Source: Arthrobacter koreensis (GTDB lineage: Bacteria > Actinomycetota > Actinomycetes > Actinomycetales > Micrococcaceae). Taken from it: a DNA stretch of 64,000 nucleotides. The position numbers were made by a program, and so were the translations under genes. The stretch is from contig NZ_WACG01000001.1 in the NCBI RefSeq assembly GCF_009193255.1, positions 1,364,001 through 1,428,000 of the forward strand, read 5' to 3'. Shown one piece after another: positions 52,484 to 60,898 of this stretch. Each line of letters begins with the position of its first letter. Position 1 is the first letter of the stretch. The notes under the pieces are model-generated. The model made no database searches. It was not told the DNA's origin and worked only from the letters and a program-made list of their open reading frames with translations.

Positions 52484-52639
52484 CCATCGGTCCTGGCAGT
52501 AGCACCCTACGGAAAACGTCCTGCCGAAAACCGGCCTCCTGCGACGTCCACCTCGCTATCGCAGTGCCTCAAGGAGGAAGCACTACGACCAGGGTTGCTG
52601 CGGCTTCACTGATCCAGGTCTCTCAGCCGCTCGGGATGG
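52484..52639 (-). promoter_or_regulatory. SAM-I (S-box) riboswitch controlling ssuB
   Basis: Read on the minus strand, P1 CCATC (52639-52635) pairs with GATGG (52488-52484). Inside are the S-box landmarks GAGCGGCTGAGAGACCTGG, GTGAAGCCGCAGCAACC and GGTGCTACTGCCAGGACC. A long extra helical insert sits before the GGTGCTA strand, making it about 57 nt longer than the second copy upstream of metN. The P1 3' strand overlaps the ssuB ribosome site. Confidence 0.9.
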
Positions 52640-52713
52640 TCAAGACCCAACTAAACGCCCTGGAGCCTGTTTCCGGCAAGTCCCGGCGTAACATTTCGAA
52701 TCCCGCTCCTTTT

Positions 52714-52777
52714 CCATCGAGATAGCAGAAACTGCACGTTACAACGCTGAAACGGGCAGTTTCTGTCATCTCGATGG
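52714..52777. repeat. 64-nt hairpin repeat, copy B
   Basis: Arms 52714-52735 and 52756-52777 pair at 20 of 22 positions around a 20-nt loop. Same 22/20/22 layout as copy A at 45301-45364. It lies between the two divergent SAM riboswitches. Confidence 0.8.
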
Positions 52778-52872
52778 TGGATGGGGAGGGGGAGCACGAC
52801 GGCGGCGGTTACGCCGCGTGACACGGCCGGGGTTGCGCTCACCCCGGGGGCCCGACGCATACTGAACCCGCA

Positions 52873-52952
52873 GGATCATGAGTCCCAACGCGAAGCTCTG
52901 GCTGGTTGGGCGGCAACCCTCTCCCGTAGCGGGGTGCCCCAGATGACGATCC
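52873..52952 (+). promoter_or_regulatory. SAM-IV-type riboswitch before flavin monooxygenase gene
   Basis: P1 GGATC (52873-52877) pairs with GATCC (52948-52952). The conserved SAM-IV landmarks follow in order: CATGAGTCCCAACG, a hairpin arm, TTGGGCGGCAACCCTC, then GCGGGGTGCCCCAGATGA. The 60-nt tail before the start codon contains GC-rich segments that could sequester the ribosome site. The class call rests on recalled consensus only. Confidence 0.85.
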
Positions 52953-53022
52953 GGTCGACCGGCAAGACCGCCGGCGGCAAGTACGGCGCCCCTGCGCGGC
53001 GTCCCGCATGCAAAGGACCCTC

Positions 53023-54417
53023 ATGGCCACCACGCCCGCCCGCCAGATCCGCTTCAACGCCTTCGACATGAACTGCGTTGGGCACCAGTCACCGGGACTC
53101 TGGCGCCATCCCGACGACCGCTCAGCGGACTACACCAAGCTCAGCTACTGGACGCACCTGGCGCAGACCTGCGAACGCGGCCTGTTTGACGGCATCTTCA
53201 TTGCCGACGTGCTGGGCACGTATGACGTCTATGGCTCCTCCAACGACGCGACCCTGCGCCAGGGCACCCAGGTGCCCGTCAACGATCCGCTGCTGCTGGT
53301 TTCCGCGATGGCACTGGTGACTGAGCACCTCGGCTTCGGCGTCACCGCCGGGACGGCCTACGAGCACCCGTACCCGTTCGCGCGCCGGCTCTCCACCCTG
53401 GACCACCTCACCGAGGGACGGGTGGGCTGGAACGTGGTGACCGGCTACCTGCCGTCCGCGGCACGCAACATGGGCCAGGAAGACCAGCTGGAGCACGACG
53501 AGCGCTACAACCACGCGGACGAATACCTCGAGGTGGTCTACAAGCTGCTGGAGGGCTCCTGGGAAGACGGCGCCGTGGTGCGGGACCGGGAATCCGGCGT
53601 GTTCACCGACCCCGCCAAGGTCCATGACATCAACCATGAGGGCAAGTACTTCAAGGTCCCCGGAATCCACATTTCCGAGCCCTCCCCGCAGCGCACCCCG
53701 GTGATTTACCAGGCCGGCGCCTCACCGCGGGGCATCGCTTTCGCAGCGGAGAACGCCGAAGCGGTGTTCGTGGGCGCTCCCACCTCGGAGAAGCTGAAAG
53801 CTACCGTCACCAGGATCCGGGACGCTGCTGAAGCTGCCGGCCGGGACCGGCACTCAATCCGCATCTACACCCTGCTGACCATCATCACCGCAGCCACGGC
53901 CGAGGAAGCCGAGGCCAAGCACCAGGACTACCAGCGCTACACGAGCGACGAAGGCGCCCTGGCCCTGCTTTCCGGCTGGATGGGGGTTGACCTCTCCACC
54001 TACAACCTTGATGAGCCGCTGGGTGCCGTGAAGTCCAATGCCATCCAGTCAGCGGCCGCGAACTTCCAGAAGGTGAACGACGACGGCGCTCCCTGGACGG
54101 TGCGGGACATCGCCGCCAGCGCGGGAATCGGCGGCCTTGGTCCACGCCTGGTTGGCTCCGGTGCGGAGGTCGCGGAGGAGTTGATCCGCTGGGTGGAGGA
54201 AACCGACGTCGACGGTTTCAACCTGGCCTACGCCGTCACGCCCGGCACCTTCGAGGACGTGGTGGAGTATGTGGTGCCCGAGCTGCAGAAACGCGGGGCC
54301 TACCCCACGGAATACGCTCCGGGCACGCTGCGCAACAAGCTCTTCGGGGCCGGCGACAAGCTGCCGGAAGACCACCGCGGCGCGAAGTTCCGGCTGGCCC
54401 CCGCCGTCAACGGCTAG
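53023..54417 (+). CDS. NtaA/SnaA/DszA-family FMN-dependent monooxygenase
   Basis: A 464-residue luciferase-like monooxygenase of the nitrilotriacetate/dibenzothiophene-sulfone group. Blocks include NCVGHQSPGLWRHPDD, TCERGLFDGIFIADVLGTYDVY, FARRLSTLDHLTEGRVGWNVVTGYLPSAARNMG and SPQRTPVIYQAGASPRG. With FMNH2 from a separate reductase it should oxidise an organosulfur or related compound. AAAGGA five bases before ATG 53023 sets the start; ATG 53008 is upstream of it. A SAM-IV riboswitch precedes it, linking it to sulfur starvation. It is paralogous to 58239-59654. Confidence 0.92.
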   Translation: MATTPARQIRFNAFDMNCVGHQSPGLWRHPDDRSADYTKLSYWTHLAQTCERGLFDGIFIADVLGTYDVYGSSNDATLRQGTQVPVNDPLLLVSAMALVTEHLGFGVTAGTAYEHPYPFARRLSTLDHLTEGRVGWNVVTGYLPSAARNMGQEDQLEHDERYNHADEYLEVVYKLLEGSWEDGAVVRDRESGVFTDPAKVHDINHEGKYFKVPGIHISEPSPQRTPVIYQAGASPRGIAFAAENAEAVFVGAPTSEKLKATVTRIRDAAEAAGRDRHSIRIYTLLTIITAATAEEAEAKHQDYQRYTSDEGALALLSGWMGVDLSTYNLDEPLGAVKSNAIQSAAANFQKVNDDGAPWTVRDIAASAGIGGLGPRLVGSGAEVAEELIRWVEETDVDGFNLAYAVTPGTFEDVVEYVVPELQKRGAYPTEYAPGTLRNKLFGAGDKLPEDHRGAKFRLAPAVNG

Positions 54418-54497
54418 GAGTCCGGGGCGGCCATTGACCGGGTTCCCCGGCGCTCCTACCGTTGAGGGACCCGCAGCTTCCAGCTAAGGAGAACCCC

Positions 54498-55271
54498 ATG
54501 GATCCATCTGCCGAAGCCTCAGGACGTGTGCTTTCCGCCGACGGAACGCCGATTGCCTGGCAACGGCAGGGAGAAGGCCCGCCGCTGGTGGTGGTGGACC
54601 CCGTGATGGTGGACCGGACCACCTCGGGGATGGCCGGTGTTGCCGAACTGCTGGCCGCCGGGCACACCGTCTACACCTATGACCGCCGAGGCAAGGGTGA
54701 GAGCGGGGACGGGGAACAGTACACCCCCGAATCCGAGGTAGACGACCTGCTGGCGGTGGTGGAGACCGCGGGCGGAACGGCGGCCCTGCTGGGAACCTCC
54801 TCCGGCGCGGTCCTGGCGCTGCGGGCCGCCTCGGAGTCCGCCGTCATTTCGAGCGTGATCGCCGTGGAGCCGCCGCTCACCGAAGACAGTGACGAGGACC
54901 CGGACATCCGCCCCGAACTGGATGAGCTGCTGGCGGCAGGTGACCGGGCCGGTGCCGTACGGCTGTTCCAGGAGTCCATCGGGGTGCCGCCGGAGATGAT
55001 CGAGTCTTCGGACACCAGTCCGTTCGAGCCGGCCGCGCACACCATCTCCTATGACCTGACCCTGCTGCTGGAAACCGATGTGCGGTCCCTGACTGGTATC
55101 CGCGTTCCGGTCCTGGTGCTGGCGAGTTCCGGAAGCGATGACAGGCTGCGCGAATGGGCGCGGGAAACCGCCGAGCTGCTGCCGGAAGGTTCTTTCCAGC
55201 TGCTGGAGGGGAGCTGGCACGGGCTTGATGACCGGATCCTGGCCACCGCCGTCGAGGCGTTCCTGAACTAA
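54498..55271 (+). CDS. Alpha/beta hydrolase (sulfur island)
   Basis: A 257-residue single-domain hydrolase. VYTYDRRGKGES is the oxyanion strand, GTSSGA the nucleophile elbow (Ser), PVLVLASSGSDDRLRE carries the acid, and LLEGSWHGLDD the catalytic His. It could hydrolyse an ester or thioester produced by the preceding monooxygenase, but this is only inferred from position. AAGGAGAACCCC precedes the start. It begins 80 nt after the monooxygenase and is on the same strand, so it may be under the same riboswitch. Confidence 0.82.
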   Translation: MDPSAEASGRVLSADGTPIAWQRQGEGPPLVVVDPVMVDRTTSGMAGVAELLAAGHTVYTYDRRGKGESGDGEQYTPESEVDDLLAVVETAGGTAALLGTSSGAVLALRAASESAVISSVIAVEPPLTEDSDEDPDIRPELDELLAAGDRAGAVRLFQESIGVPPEMIESSDTSPFEPAAHTISYDLTLLLETDVRSLTGIRVPVLVLASSGSDDRLREWARETAELLPEGSFQLLEGSWHGLDDRILATAVEAFLN

Positions 55272-55355
55272 AGGCGGCTGGAATAGGCCCGGTGCCGGGT
55301 GCGTTTTCCCCTGAGCGTAGGGTGGGAATCCTGCATCGACTCAAGGAGGTACCGC

Positions 55356-55772
55356 ATGGCGCACCGCAACGATCCCGAGGTCGTTACCCGGCTGCTCACG
55401 TCCAAAGGCCGCTGGGCGGTAGTGGGCCTCTCAAACAACCCGGCCCGCCCCGCCGTGGGGGTTTCACGGTTTGTCCGGGACTCCCTGGGCATGGAGATCA
55501 TTCCCGTGAACCTGTCCGGCCAGGCCTTCGACGGCCAGCAGGGTTTCCGGAAACTGGAGGAGATCCCCGGCCAGGTGGACGTTGTGGACTGCTTCGTGAA
55601 CTCTGCCAGGGTGGGGGACGTCGTGGACCAGGCCATCGCGGTAGGCGCCAAGGCCGTCTGGCTGCAGCTGGGAGTGGTGGATGAAGACGCCGCGAGGCGT
55701 GCCGTGAACGCCGGGCTCGACGTCGTCATGAATACCTGCCCGGTCATTGAAGCCGGGCGTTTCGGGCTCTAG
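55356..55772 (+). CDS. CoA-binding domain protein (YccU-like), second copy
   Basis: A 138-residue Rossmann CoA-binding protein: RWAVVGLSNNPARPAVGVSRFVRDSLG, IIPVNLSGQAFDGQQGFRKLEEIPGQVDVVDCFVNS, AKAVWLQLGVVDEDAARRAVNAGLDVVMNTCPVIEAGR. It is a distant paralogue of the metY-linked protein at 45386-45877 and shares the VWLQLG and VVMxxCxxIE blocks. A very good ribosome site (AAGGAGG) precedes ATG 55356. The role is unknown. Confidence 0.88.
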   Translation: MAHRNDPEVVTRLLTSKGRWAVVGLSNNPARPAVGVSRFVRDSLGMEIIPVNLSGQAFDGQQGFRKLEEIPGQVDVVDCFVNSARVGDVVDQAIAVGAKAVWLQLGVVDEDAARRAVNAGLDVVMNTCPVIEAGRFGL

Positions 55773-55793
55773 CGGCGGAGCGCCGCGCGAAAC

Positions 55794-56345
55794 CTAGTTC
55801 CGCAGGTCCACACGCAGGGAGCGGTGCGTCTTCCAGGCCTGGAGCATCTGGTCCCTGGTGCCGCCGGGATGCGCTGCATGCCAGTCCCGCGAGAAGCGGT
55901 TCAACTCGAATTGCCGGCCGATCGGCCGTGCCGCAGTATCCCGGGTGGCGTGCCAGTGATCCAGCGCAGCGGCCAGCGTGGCGGTGCCGTCATTGGCGGC
56001 GAAGAACTCCCGCATGGGCGCATCGAAGCTGAATCCGGGGCCCAGGGCATTGACGAAGAATTCCCGCAGCACCTGGGTGCAGGGATGTCCCGCCGGAATA
56101 ACGGTGTGGATGGTCAGCGGCGGAACCAGACGCTCCCGGGAGGAACGGGGACGGGCTTCCAGGGGAGGAAGCGGTGCGCCGCCCAGGAATGCGGCTATCC
56201 GTTCGGTGAGCTGGTCCTTCGAACCGGCAGCGGATAGTTCCTGCGCGCGGGCGAATGCCTGCAGCTCATCCTTGAGCCAGTACCAGCGGCGGAATTCCTC
56301 CGGCCCAAGCGAAGGGGCGAGGGCGGGGCGTTCCGTAGCTGTCAC
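55794..56345 (-). CDS. SAP-like/DUF6434 domain protein
   Basis: A 183-residue protein. Its N-terminal third (EEFRRWYWLKDELQAFARAQELSAAGSKDQLTERIAAFLGG) reads as a SAP-type helix-extended-loop-helix, a possible nucleic-acid-binding motif; the C-terminal third (ALDHWHATRDTAARPIGRQFELNRFSRDWHAAHP) matches the DUF6434 pattern. GTG 56345 has GGGAGGA seven bases upstream. It interrupts the sulfur island on the opposite strand and may be unrelated to it. Confidence 0.65.
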   Translation of the reverse strand: MTATERPALAPSLGPEEFRRWYWLKDELQAFARAQELSAAGSKDQLTERIAAFLGGAPLPPLEARPRSSRERLVPPLTIHTVIPAGHPCTQVLREFFVNALGPGFSFDAPMREFFAANDGTATLAAALDHWHATRDTAARPIGRQFELNRFSRDWHAAHPGGTRDQMLQAWKTHRSLRVDLRN

Positions 56346-56558
56346 GTTCCCATCCTCCCGGACAGGCCGGAGAATCGGTGCTCCCGCGCCGGGCCCGGGC
56401 CAAGTGATTTCAGAGCTTCGGTGCGGGATGGCGCAGGACGCCGGAAGACGTAACAAAACCGATTGTGACGCCGGAGCACGTTACGCGCCGACGCATTGGG
56501 CCGCACGGGGAAATGTTCTGGCCCTACCGGGGTACGCGCGGCTTAGATAGTTCCGTAA

Positions 56559-56657
56559 CCATCCAGAGCGGCTGAGAGACCTGGCTCCGTGACGCCGCAG
56601 CAACCCCCTTCCGCGGGCAATCCCGCCGAAGCAGGGTGCTACCGCCAGGACCGATGG
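56559..56657 (+). promoter_or_regulatory. SAM-I (S-box) riboswitch controlling metN
   Basis: P1 CCATC (56559-56563) pairs with GATGG (56653-56657). Core landmarks: GAGCGGCTGAGAGACCTGG, GTGACGCCGCAGCAACC and GGTGCTACCGCCAGGACC. It is nearly identical in core to the copy before ssuB but 57 nt shorter. About 100 nt of expression platform separate it from the metN ribosome site. Confidence 0.92.
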
Positions 56658-56764
56658 AGAAGCACCTGCTCTTATCCGGTCCGTGTTCCCGTGCCCTGAG
56701 GCCCGGGTCCCGTTCCTTCCCGCAGCGTGCACCTCTTCCCGGGCTTAGACCGCAGGAGGACAGC

Positions 56765-57553
56765 ATGATCCGGATTGAAAACGTCTCTACCGTCTTCGGA
56801 GGCGGTGAATCGGCCTTTACCGCAGTGGACAACGTCAGCCTGGCCATTCCCAGGGGAAGCATCCAGGGCATCATCGGGTTCTCCGGGGCCGGCAAGTCCA
56901 CCCTGCTGCGCAACATCAACCTGCTGGAACGGCCCAGCGCCGGCCGGGTACTGGTGGACGGCACGGACCTCACCCAATTGGGGGACGGTGAGCTGCGTGC
57001 CGCACGGCATGAGATCGGCATGATCTTCCAGCACTTCAACCTGCTGAACAACCGCACCGCGGCGCAGAACGTTGAGCTCTCGCTGAAGTTCGCCGGAGTG
57101 AAGAGTGCCGCTGAGCGGCGCGCCCGGGCACTGGAGGCGCTCGCCGTCGTCGACCTTTCGGAGAAGGCCGGAACCTACCCGGCGAAACTTTCCGGCGGGC
57201 AGAAGCAGCGCGTCGCCATTGCCCGCGCCCTGGCCACCCGCCCCAAGGTGCTGCTCTGCGACGAACCGACCTCCGCCGTCGATCCGCGCACCACCGCCTC
57301 CGTGCTGCAGTACCTCAGTGATGTGAACGCCCGTTTCGGCATCACGATCGTGGTGGTGACCCATGAAATGAATGTCATCAAGGCCATCGCGGACAACGTG
57401 GCCGTCATGGAGGAAGGCCGCGTGGTGGAGCAGTTCGCGCTCGCGGAACTCTCCCGTCCCGGCTTTACTCCGGCCACGGCGATCGGCCGGTACCTGATCT
57501 CGGATGAGATCACCCTGGACCGCGCTGCCCGGGAAGGAGCCCGCGTTGCTTGA
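56765..57553 (+). CDS. metN: Methionine ABC transporter ATP-binding protein, short form
   Basis: A 262-residue ATPase of the MetN family: IRIENVSTVF start, Walker A GFSGAGKST (38-46), Q-loop IGMIFQHFNLLNNRTAAQNV, signature LSGGQKQR, CDEPTSAVD and VVVTHEMNVI. Typical MetN proteins are about 340 residues with a C-terminal NIL domain that senses methionine; here the protein ends soon after the ATPase core, so that regulatory domain is absent. GGAGGA precedes ATG. Controlled by the S-box riboswitch. Confidence 0.93.
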   Translation: MIRIENVSTVFGGGESAFTAVDNVSLAIPRGSIQGIIGFSGAGKSTLLRNINLLERPSAGRVLVDGTDLTQLGDGELRAARHEIGMIFQHFNLLNNRTAAQNVELSLKFAGVKSAAERRARALEALAVVDLSEKAGTYPAKLSGGQKQRVAIARALATRPKVLLCDEPTSAVDPRTTASVLQYLSDVNARFGITIVVVTHEMNVIKAIADNVAVMEEGRVVEQFALAELSRPGFTPATAIGRYLISDEITLDRAAREGARVA

Positions 57554-58211
57554 GCGCATTGCCGAAGTGTGGCCGGAACTGCTCGCCGCCCTGGGCCAGA
57601 CCGGCACCATGCTGCTGGTGGCCATTCCCCTTGCGGTGCTGATCGGCACCCCGCTGGGGGTTCTCCTGTACGCCCTCGGCCCGGACGGACTGGCACACAA
57701 GCCCAGGCTCCACCGGATCCTGGACTCGCTGGTGAACCTGGTGCGGTCCTTTCCGTTCCTGATCCTGCTGATCGCCATCATCCCGTTTACCCGGTTCGTG
57801 GTGGGAACCACCATCGGAACGGCAGCCGTGATCGTGCCGCTGACCATCAACGCCATTCCCTACTTCGCCCGGTTCGTGGAACAGAACCTCACCGCGCTCG
57901 GCGGAGGAGTGGTGGAAGCCGCCCGCTCCATGGGCGCCACCCGCGGGCAGATCGTGCGGGACGTCCTGCTGGTCGAAGCCCGTCCGGCGCTGATCAGCTC
58001 CATCACCATCATGACGGTCAGCTTCATTTCCTACTCCGCGATGGCAGGCCTGGTGGGCGGCGGCGGAATCGGCGACTTCGCCATCCGCTACGGCTACTAC
58101 CGCTATGAGACCGGGCTGATGCTCACCGCCATCGTGCTGATGGTCCTGCTGGTCCAGGCCGTGCAGCTGGGCGGCTCCTGGCTCTCCCGCCGCGCCGACA
58201 AGCGACTCTAG
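57546..58211 (+). CDS. metI: Methionine ABC transporter permease
   Basis: A 221-residue permease with five helices typical of MetI: NLVRSFPFLILLIAIIPFTRFVVGTTIGTAAVIVPLTINAIPYFARFVE and the coupling loop VEAARSMGATRGQIVRDVLLVEARPALI. TTG 57546 overlaps metN by 8 nt and has GGAAGGAG six bases upstream, so it is coupled to metN. The matching binding protein lies three genes downstream. Confidence 0.93.
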   Translation: MLERIAEVWPELLAALGQTGTMLLVAIPLAVLIGTPLGVLLYALGPDGLAHKPRLHRILDSLVNLVRSFPFLILLIAIIPFTRFVVGTTIGTAAVIVPLTINAIPYFARFVEQNLTALGGGVVEAARSMGATRGQIVRDVLLVEARPALISSITIMTVSFISYSAMAGLVGGGGIGDFAIRYGYYRYETGLMLTAIVLMVLLVQAVQLGGSWLSRRADKRL

Positions 58212-58238
58212 CCTTCCCATTCCTACCGAAAGAACCCC

Positions 58239-59654
58239 ATGAGCACTCCCAGTACCCGCTTCAACGGGCCGCGTCCGCGCCTGCTGCTGAACGCCTTCCT
58301 GATGAACACCACCAGCCACATCCGCGGCGGGCAGTGGCGCCACCCGGACGCCGAACAGCACCGCTTTAACGAGCTGTCCTTCTGGACGGACCTGGCCCGC
58401 CGGCTCGAAGACGCGAAATTCGACGCCCTGTTCTTCGCCGACGTCGTGGGCCTGTACGGCAACCACGACGGCGGCTGGGCCTCCCACGTGCGCCGCGGCC
58501 TGCAGGTGCCGGCCAACGATCCGCTGCTGCTGCTTGCCGCCCTCTCCGGTGCCACCAGCAACATTGGGCTCGCAGCGACGTCGTCCGTGGTGCAGAGCCA
58601 CCCCTTCCACTTCGCCCGGCAGCTCTCCACGCTGGACCATCTCTCGGGCGGCCGGGCCGGCTGGAACATCGTCACGTCCGTACTGGAGAACGCGCACCGC
58701 AACTTCGGCGGGGACGGCCTCACCGAACACGACCGGCGCTATGACTGGGCGGACGAATACACCGACGCCGTCTACAAGCTCTGGGAAGGGTCCTGGGACG
58801 AGGGCGCGCTCATCCAGGACAAGGACGCCGGGGTGCACGCGGACCCGGACAAGGTCCACAAGATCCACCACCGCGGCGAACGCTACTCCATTGACGGGCC
58901 GCACCTGAGCTCACCGTCCCCGCAGCGCACCCCGGTGCTCTTCCAGGCCGGCAGCTCCGGGCGCGGTCAGCAGTTCGCTGCCGCCAACGCCGAAGCAACC
59001 TTCATCTTTGCGCCCAACCCGGCCCATGCCGCGAAGGTAGCCGCCGGAGTCCGGGCCCGTGCCGTGGAAGCCGGGCGGCTCCCGGATGACATCAAGGTGT
59101 TCACCGGCCTGTCCTTCGTGGTGGGCGGAACCGAGGCGGAAGCGCAGCGGAAAAAAGCCGAACAGGATGAATACCTGGACCTGGACGCGGTCATCGCCCA
59201 CATTGGCGGCGGGCTGGGCATCGACCTCGGCGGTCTGGACCTGGACACCCCGCTGGGAGACGTGCAGACCGAAGGCGGGCGCGGCGTGCTGCAGGCCATC
59301 ATCGACTCCACCCCGGGCGGCAACCCCACCCTGGCGGACGTCGCCCGCTACCGCACCGAGGCCCAGCAGGTCACCGGCACCCCGGAACAGATCGCCGACG
59401 AACTTGAACGCTGGCAGGATGCCGGCGTGGACGGCATCAACATCATCAACGCCGTCCTGCCCGGCTCCTACACGGACTTCATCGACGGGGTGCTGCCCGA
59501 ACTGCGCCGCCGGGGCCTGGCCCAAAGCGACTACGCCCCGGGCACGCTGCGGGAGAAGCTTTTCGGTGCCGGCCCGCTGCTGAACGAACGCCACCGTGCC
59601 GCCGCATTCCGCGGAGCCTTCACGAACACCCTTGCAACGTCAGGAGCCAACTGA
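58239..59654 (+). CDS. NtaA/DszA-family FMN-dependent monooxygenase, second copy
   Basis: A 471-residue luciferase-like monooxygenase paralogous to 53023-54417. It shares RHPDAEQHRFNELSFWTDLARRLEDAKFDALFFADVVGLYG, FARQLSTLDHLSGGRAGWNIVTSVLENAHRNFG and SPSPQRTPVLFQAGSSGRG. It should oxidise an organosulfur substrate with FMNH2. It starts 27 nt after metI, so it is in the S-box-controlled metNI transcript, and its stop overlaps the next start (TGATG). Confidence 0.92.
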   Translation: MSTPSTRFNGPRPRLLLNAFLMNTTSHIRGGQWRHPDAEQHRFNELSFWTDLARRLEDAKFDALFFADVVGLYGNHDGGWASHVRRGLQVPANDPLLLLAALSGATSNIGLAATSSVVQSHPFHFARQLSTLDHLSGGRAGWNIVTSVLENAHRNFGGDGLTEHDRRYDWADEYTDAVYKLWEGSWDEGALIQDKDAGVHADPDKVHKIHHRGERYSIDGPHLSSPSPQRTPVLFQAGSSGRGQQFAAANAEATFIFAPNPAHAAKVAAGVRARAVEAGRLPDDIKVFTGLSFVVGGTEAEAQRKKAEQDEYLDLDAVIAHIGGGLGIDLGGLDLDTPLGDVQTEGGRGVLQAIIDSTPGGNPTLADVARYRTEAQQVTGTPEQIADELERWQDAGVDGINIINAVLPGSYTDFIDGVLPELRRRGLAQSDYAPGTLREKLFGAGPLLNERHRAAAFRGAFTNTLATSGAN

Positions 59655-60868
59655 TGACCGCCAGCCTGCTGACCCGTTACGGCCATACCCCGGCCCCGGA
59701 GGCCGTCCGCTGGTTTGAGATCGCCGACGAGGTCGCCGCAATCCTCGGCGCGGACGCCCTGGAACGCGACGCCGCCAATAAGCCGCCGTTCACGGAAGTC
59801 GAAATCCTCCGCCGGTCCGGGCTGCTGCCGCTGACCATTCCGGCCCGCTTCGGCGGTGCCGGAATCAGCTGGAGCACCGCGTTCGAGATTGTGCAGCGGG
59901 TGGCGCGGGCGGACAACTCGATTGGCCAGCTGCTGGGCTACCACTACATTTTCCAGGCCTTCCCCTGCATCGACCTCGATCCGGCGCGGGGACAGGACCT
60001 CGCGGACGAGTGCCTGATCCACCAGTGGCTCTGGTCCTCCACCGGCACGCCCCAGGGTCCCCAGGCCACCGCCGTCCGCACCCGAGGCGGCTACCGGGTG
60101 ACCGGCAGGAAACCGTTTGCAACCGGCAGCCGGGTGGCGGACAGGATTTACGCGAGGGCAGTGCTCGACGACGGCTCCCGGCTGGCGCTGGTCATCGACA
60201 CCGCCTCGGAGGGCGTGGTGCGCCACGATGACTGGGACGTTCTCGGTTCCCGCCTCACAGCCACCAACACCATCGAGTTCCGGGACGTGTTCGTGCCGGA
60301 CTCCGAGGTGATCACCAACCTGGGAACGCATGACGGCGAACGCCTCCCGCACCAGGTCCTGACCACACCCGCGTTCCAGCTGCTCTTCGCCCACGCCTAC
60401 CTCGCTGCCGCGGAAGGAGCGGTCCTCGCCGCCCGGGATTACACCCTCGGCTCCGCCCGGCCGTGGTACCACGCGGAGGTTGAATCGGCGTCGGACGATC
60501 CGTTTATCCAGAACCACTACGGATCCTTCACCGCGAGGCTCCAGGCGCTGGCCGCCGTCGTCGAGCAGGCCACCACCGCCCTGCAGTGGGCGTTCGACGC
60601 CGGGGACTCGCTCACCGCCGCGGACCGGGCCGGAGTCGCCGAGCAGATCGCCGCGGCGAAGGTCACCGCCCACGAGGTGTCGCTCGATGTCACGGCGCGG
60701 ATCTTCGACGTCACCGGTGCCCGGGCGGCCGGAAGCAAATACGGGTTCGACAGATACTGGCGGGACGTCCGCACCCACACCCTGCATGACCCCGTTGCCT
60801 GGAAATACAACGAACTGGGCCGGTTCTTCCTGAACGGGACCGAACCGGTTCCCTCCGCCTACCGCTAA
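59654..60868 (+). CDS. Acyl-CoA dehydrogenase-fold flavin monooxygenase (SfnB/DszC-like)
   Basis: A 404-residue protein of the acyl-CoA dehydrogenase fold. LRRSGLLPLTIPARFGGAGISWSTAFEIVQRVARADNSIGQLLGYHY and GGYRVTGRKPFATGSRVADRIYARAVLDDGSRLALVIDT are domain hallmarks; the C-terminal helices contain VTARIFDVTGARAAGSKYGFDRYWRDVRTHTLHDP, as in FMNH2-dependent DszC and the SfnB sulfur-acquisition group rather than true acyl-CoA dehydrogenases. It is coupled to the monooxygenase and likely works on the same organosulfur compound. Confidence 0.88.
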   Translation: MTASLLTRYGHTPAPEAVRWFEIADEVAAILGADALERDAANKPPFTEVEILRRSGLLPLTIPARFGGAGISWSTAFEIVQRVARADNSIGQLLGYHYIFQAFPCIDLDPARGQDLADECLIHQWLWSSTGTPQGPQATAVRTRGGYRVTGRKPFATGSRVADRIYARAVLDDGSRLALVIDTASEGVVRHDDWDVLGSRLTATNTIEFRDVFVPDSEVITNLGTHDGERLPHQVLTTPAFQLLFAHAYLAAAEGAVLAARDYTLGSARPWYHAEVESASDDPFIQNHYGSFTARLQALAAVVEQATTALQWAFDAGDSLTAADRAGVAEQIAAAKVTAHEVSLDVTARIFDVTGARAAGSKYGFDRYWRDVRTHTLHDPVAWKYNELGRFFLNGTEPVPSAYR

Positions 60869-60898
60869 ACACACTCGCACTTCTTCGAAGGAATACCC

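Noticed and set aside
57510-58904. A 464-codon minus-strand frame opposite metI and the second monooxygenase
   Set aside because: Low-complexity shadow of conserved genes; no start signal.
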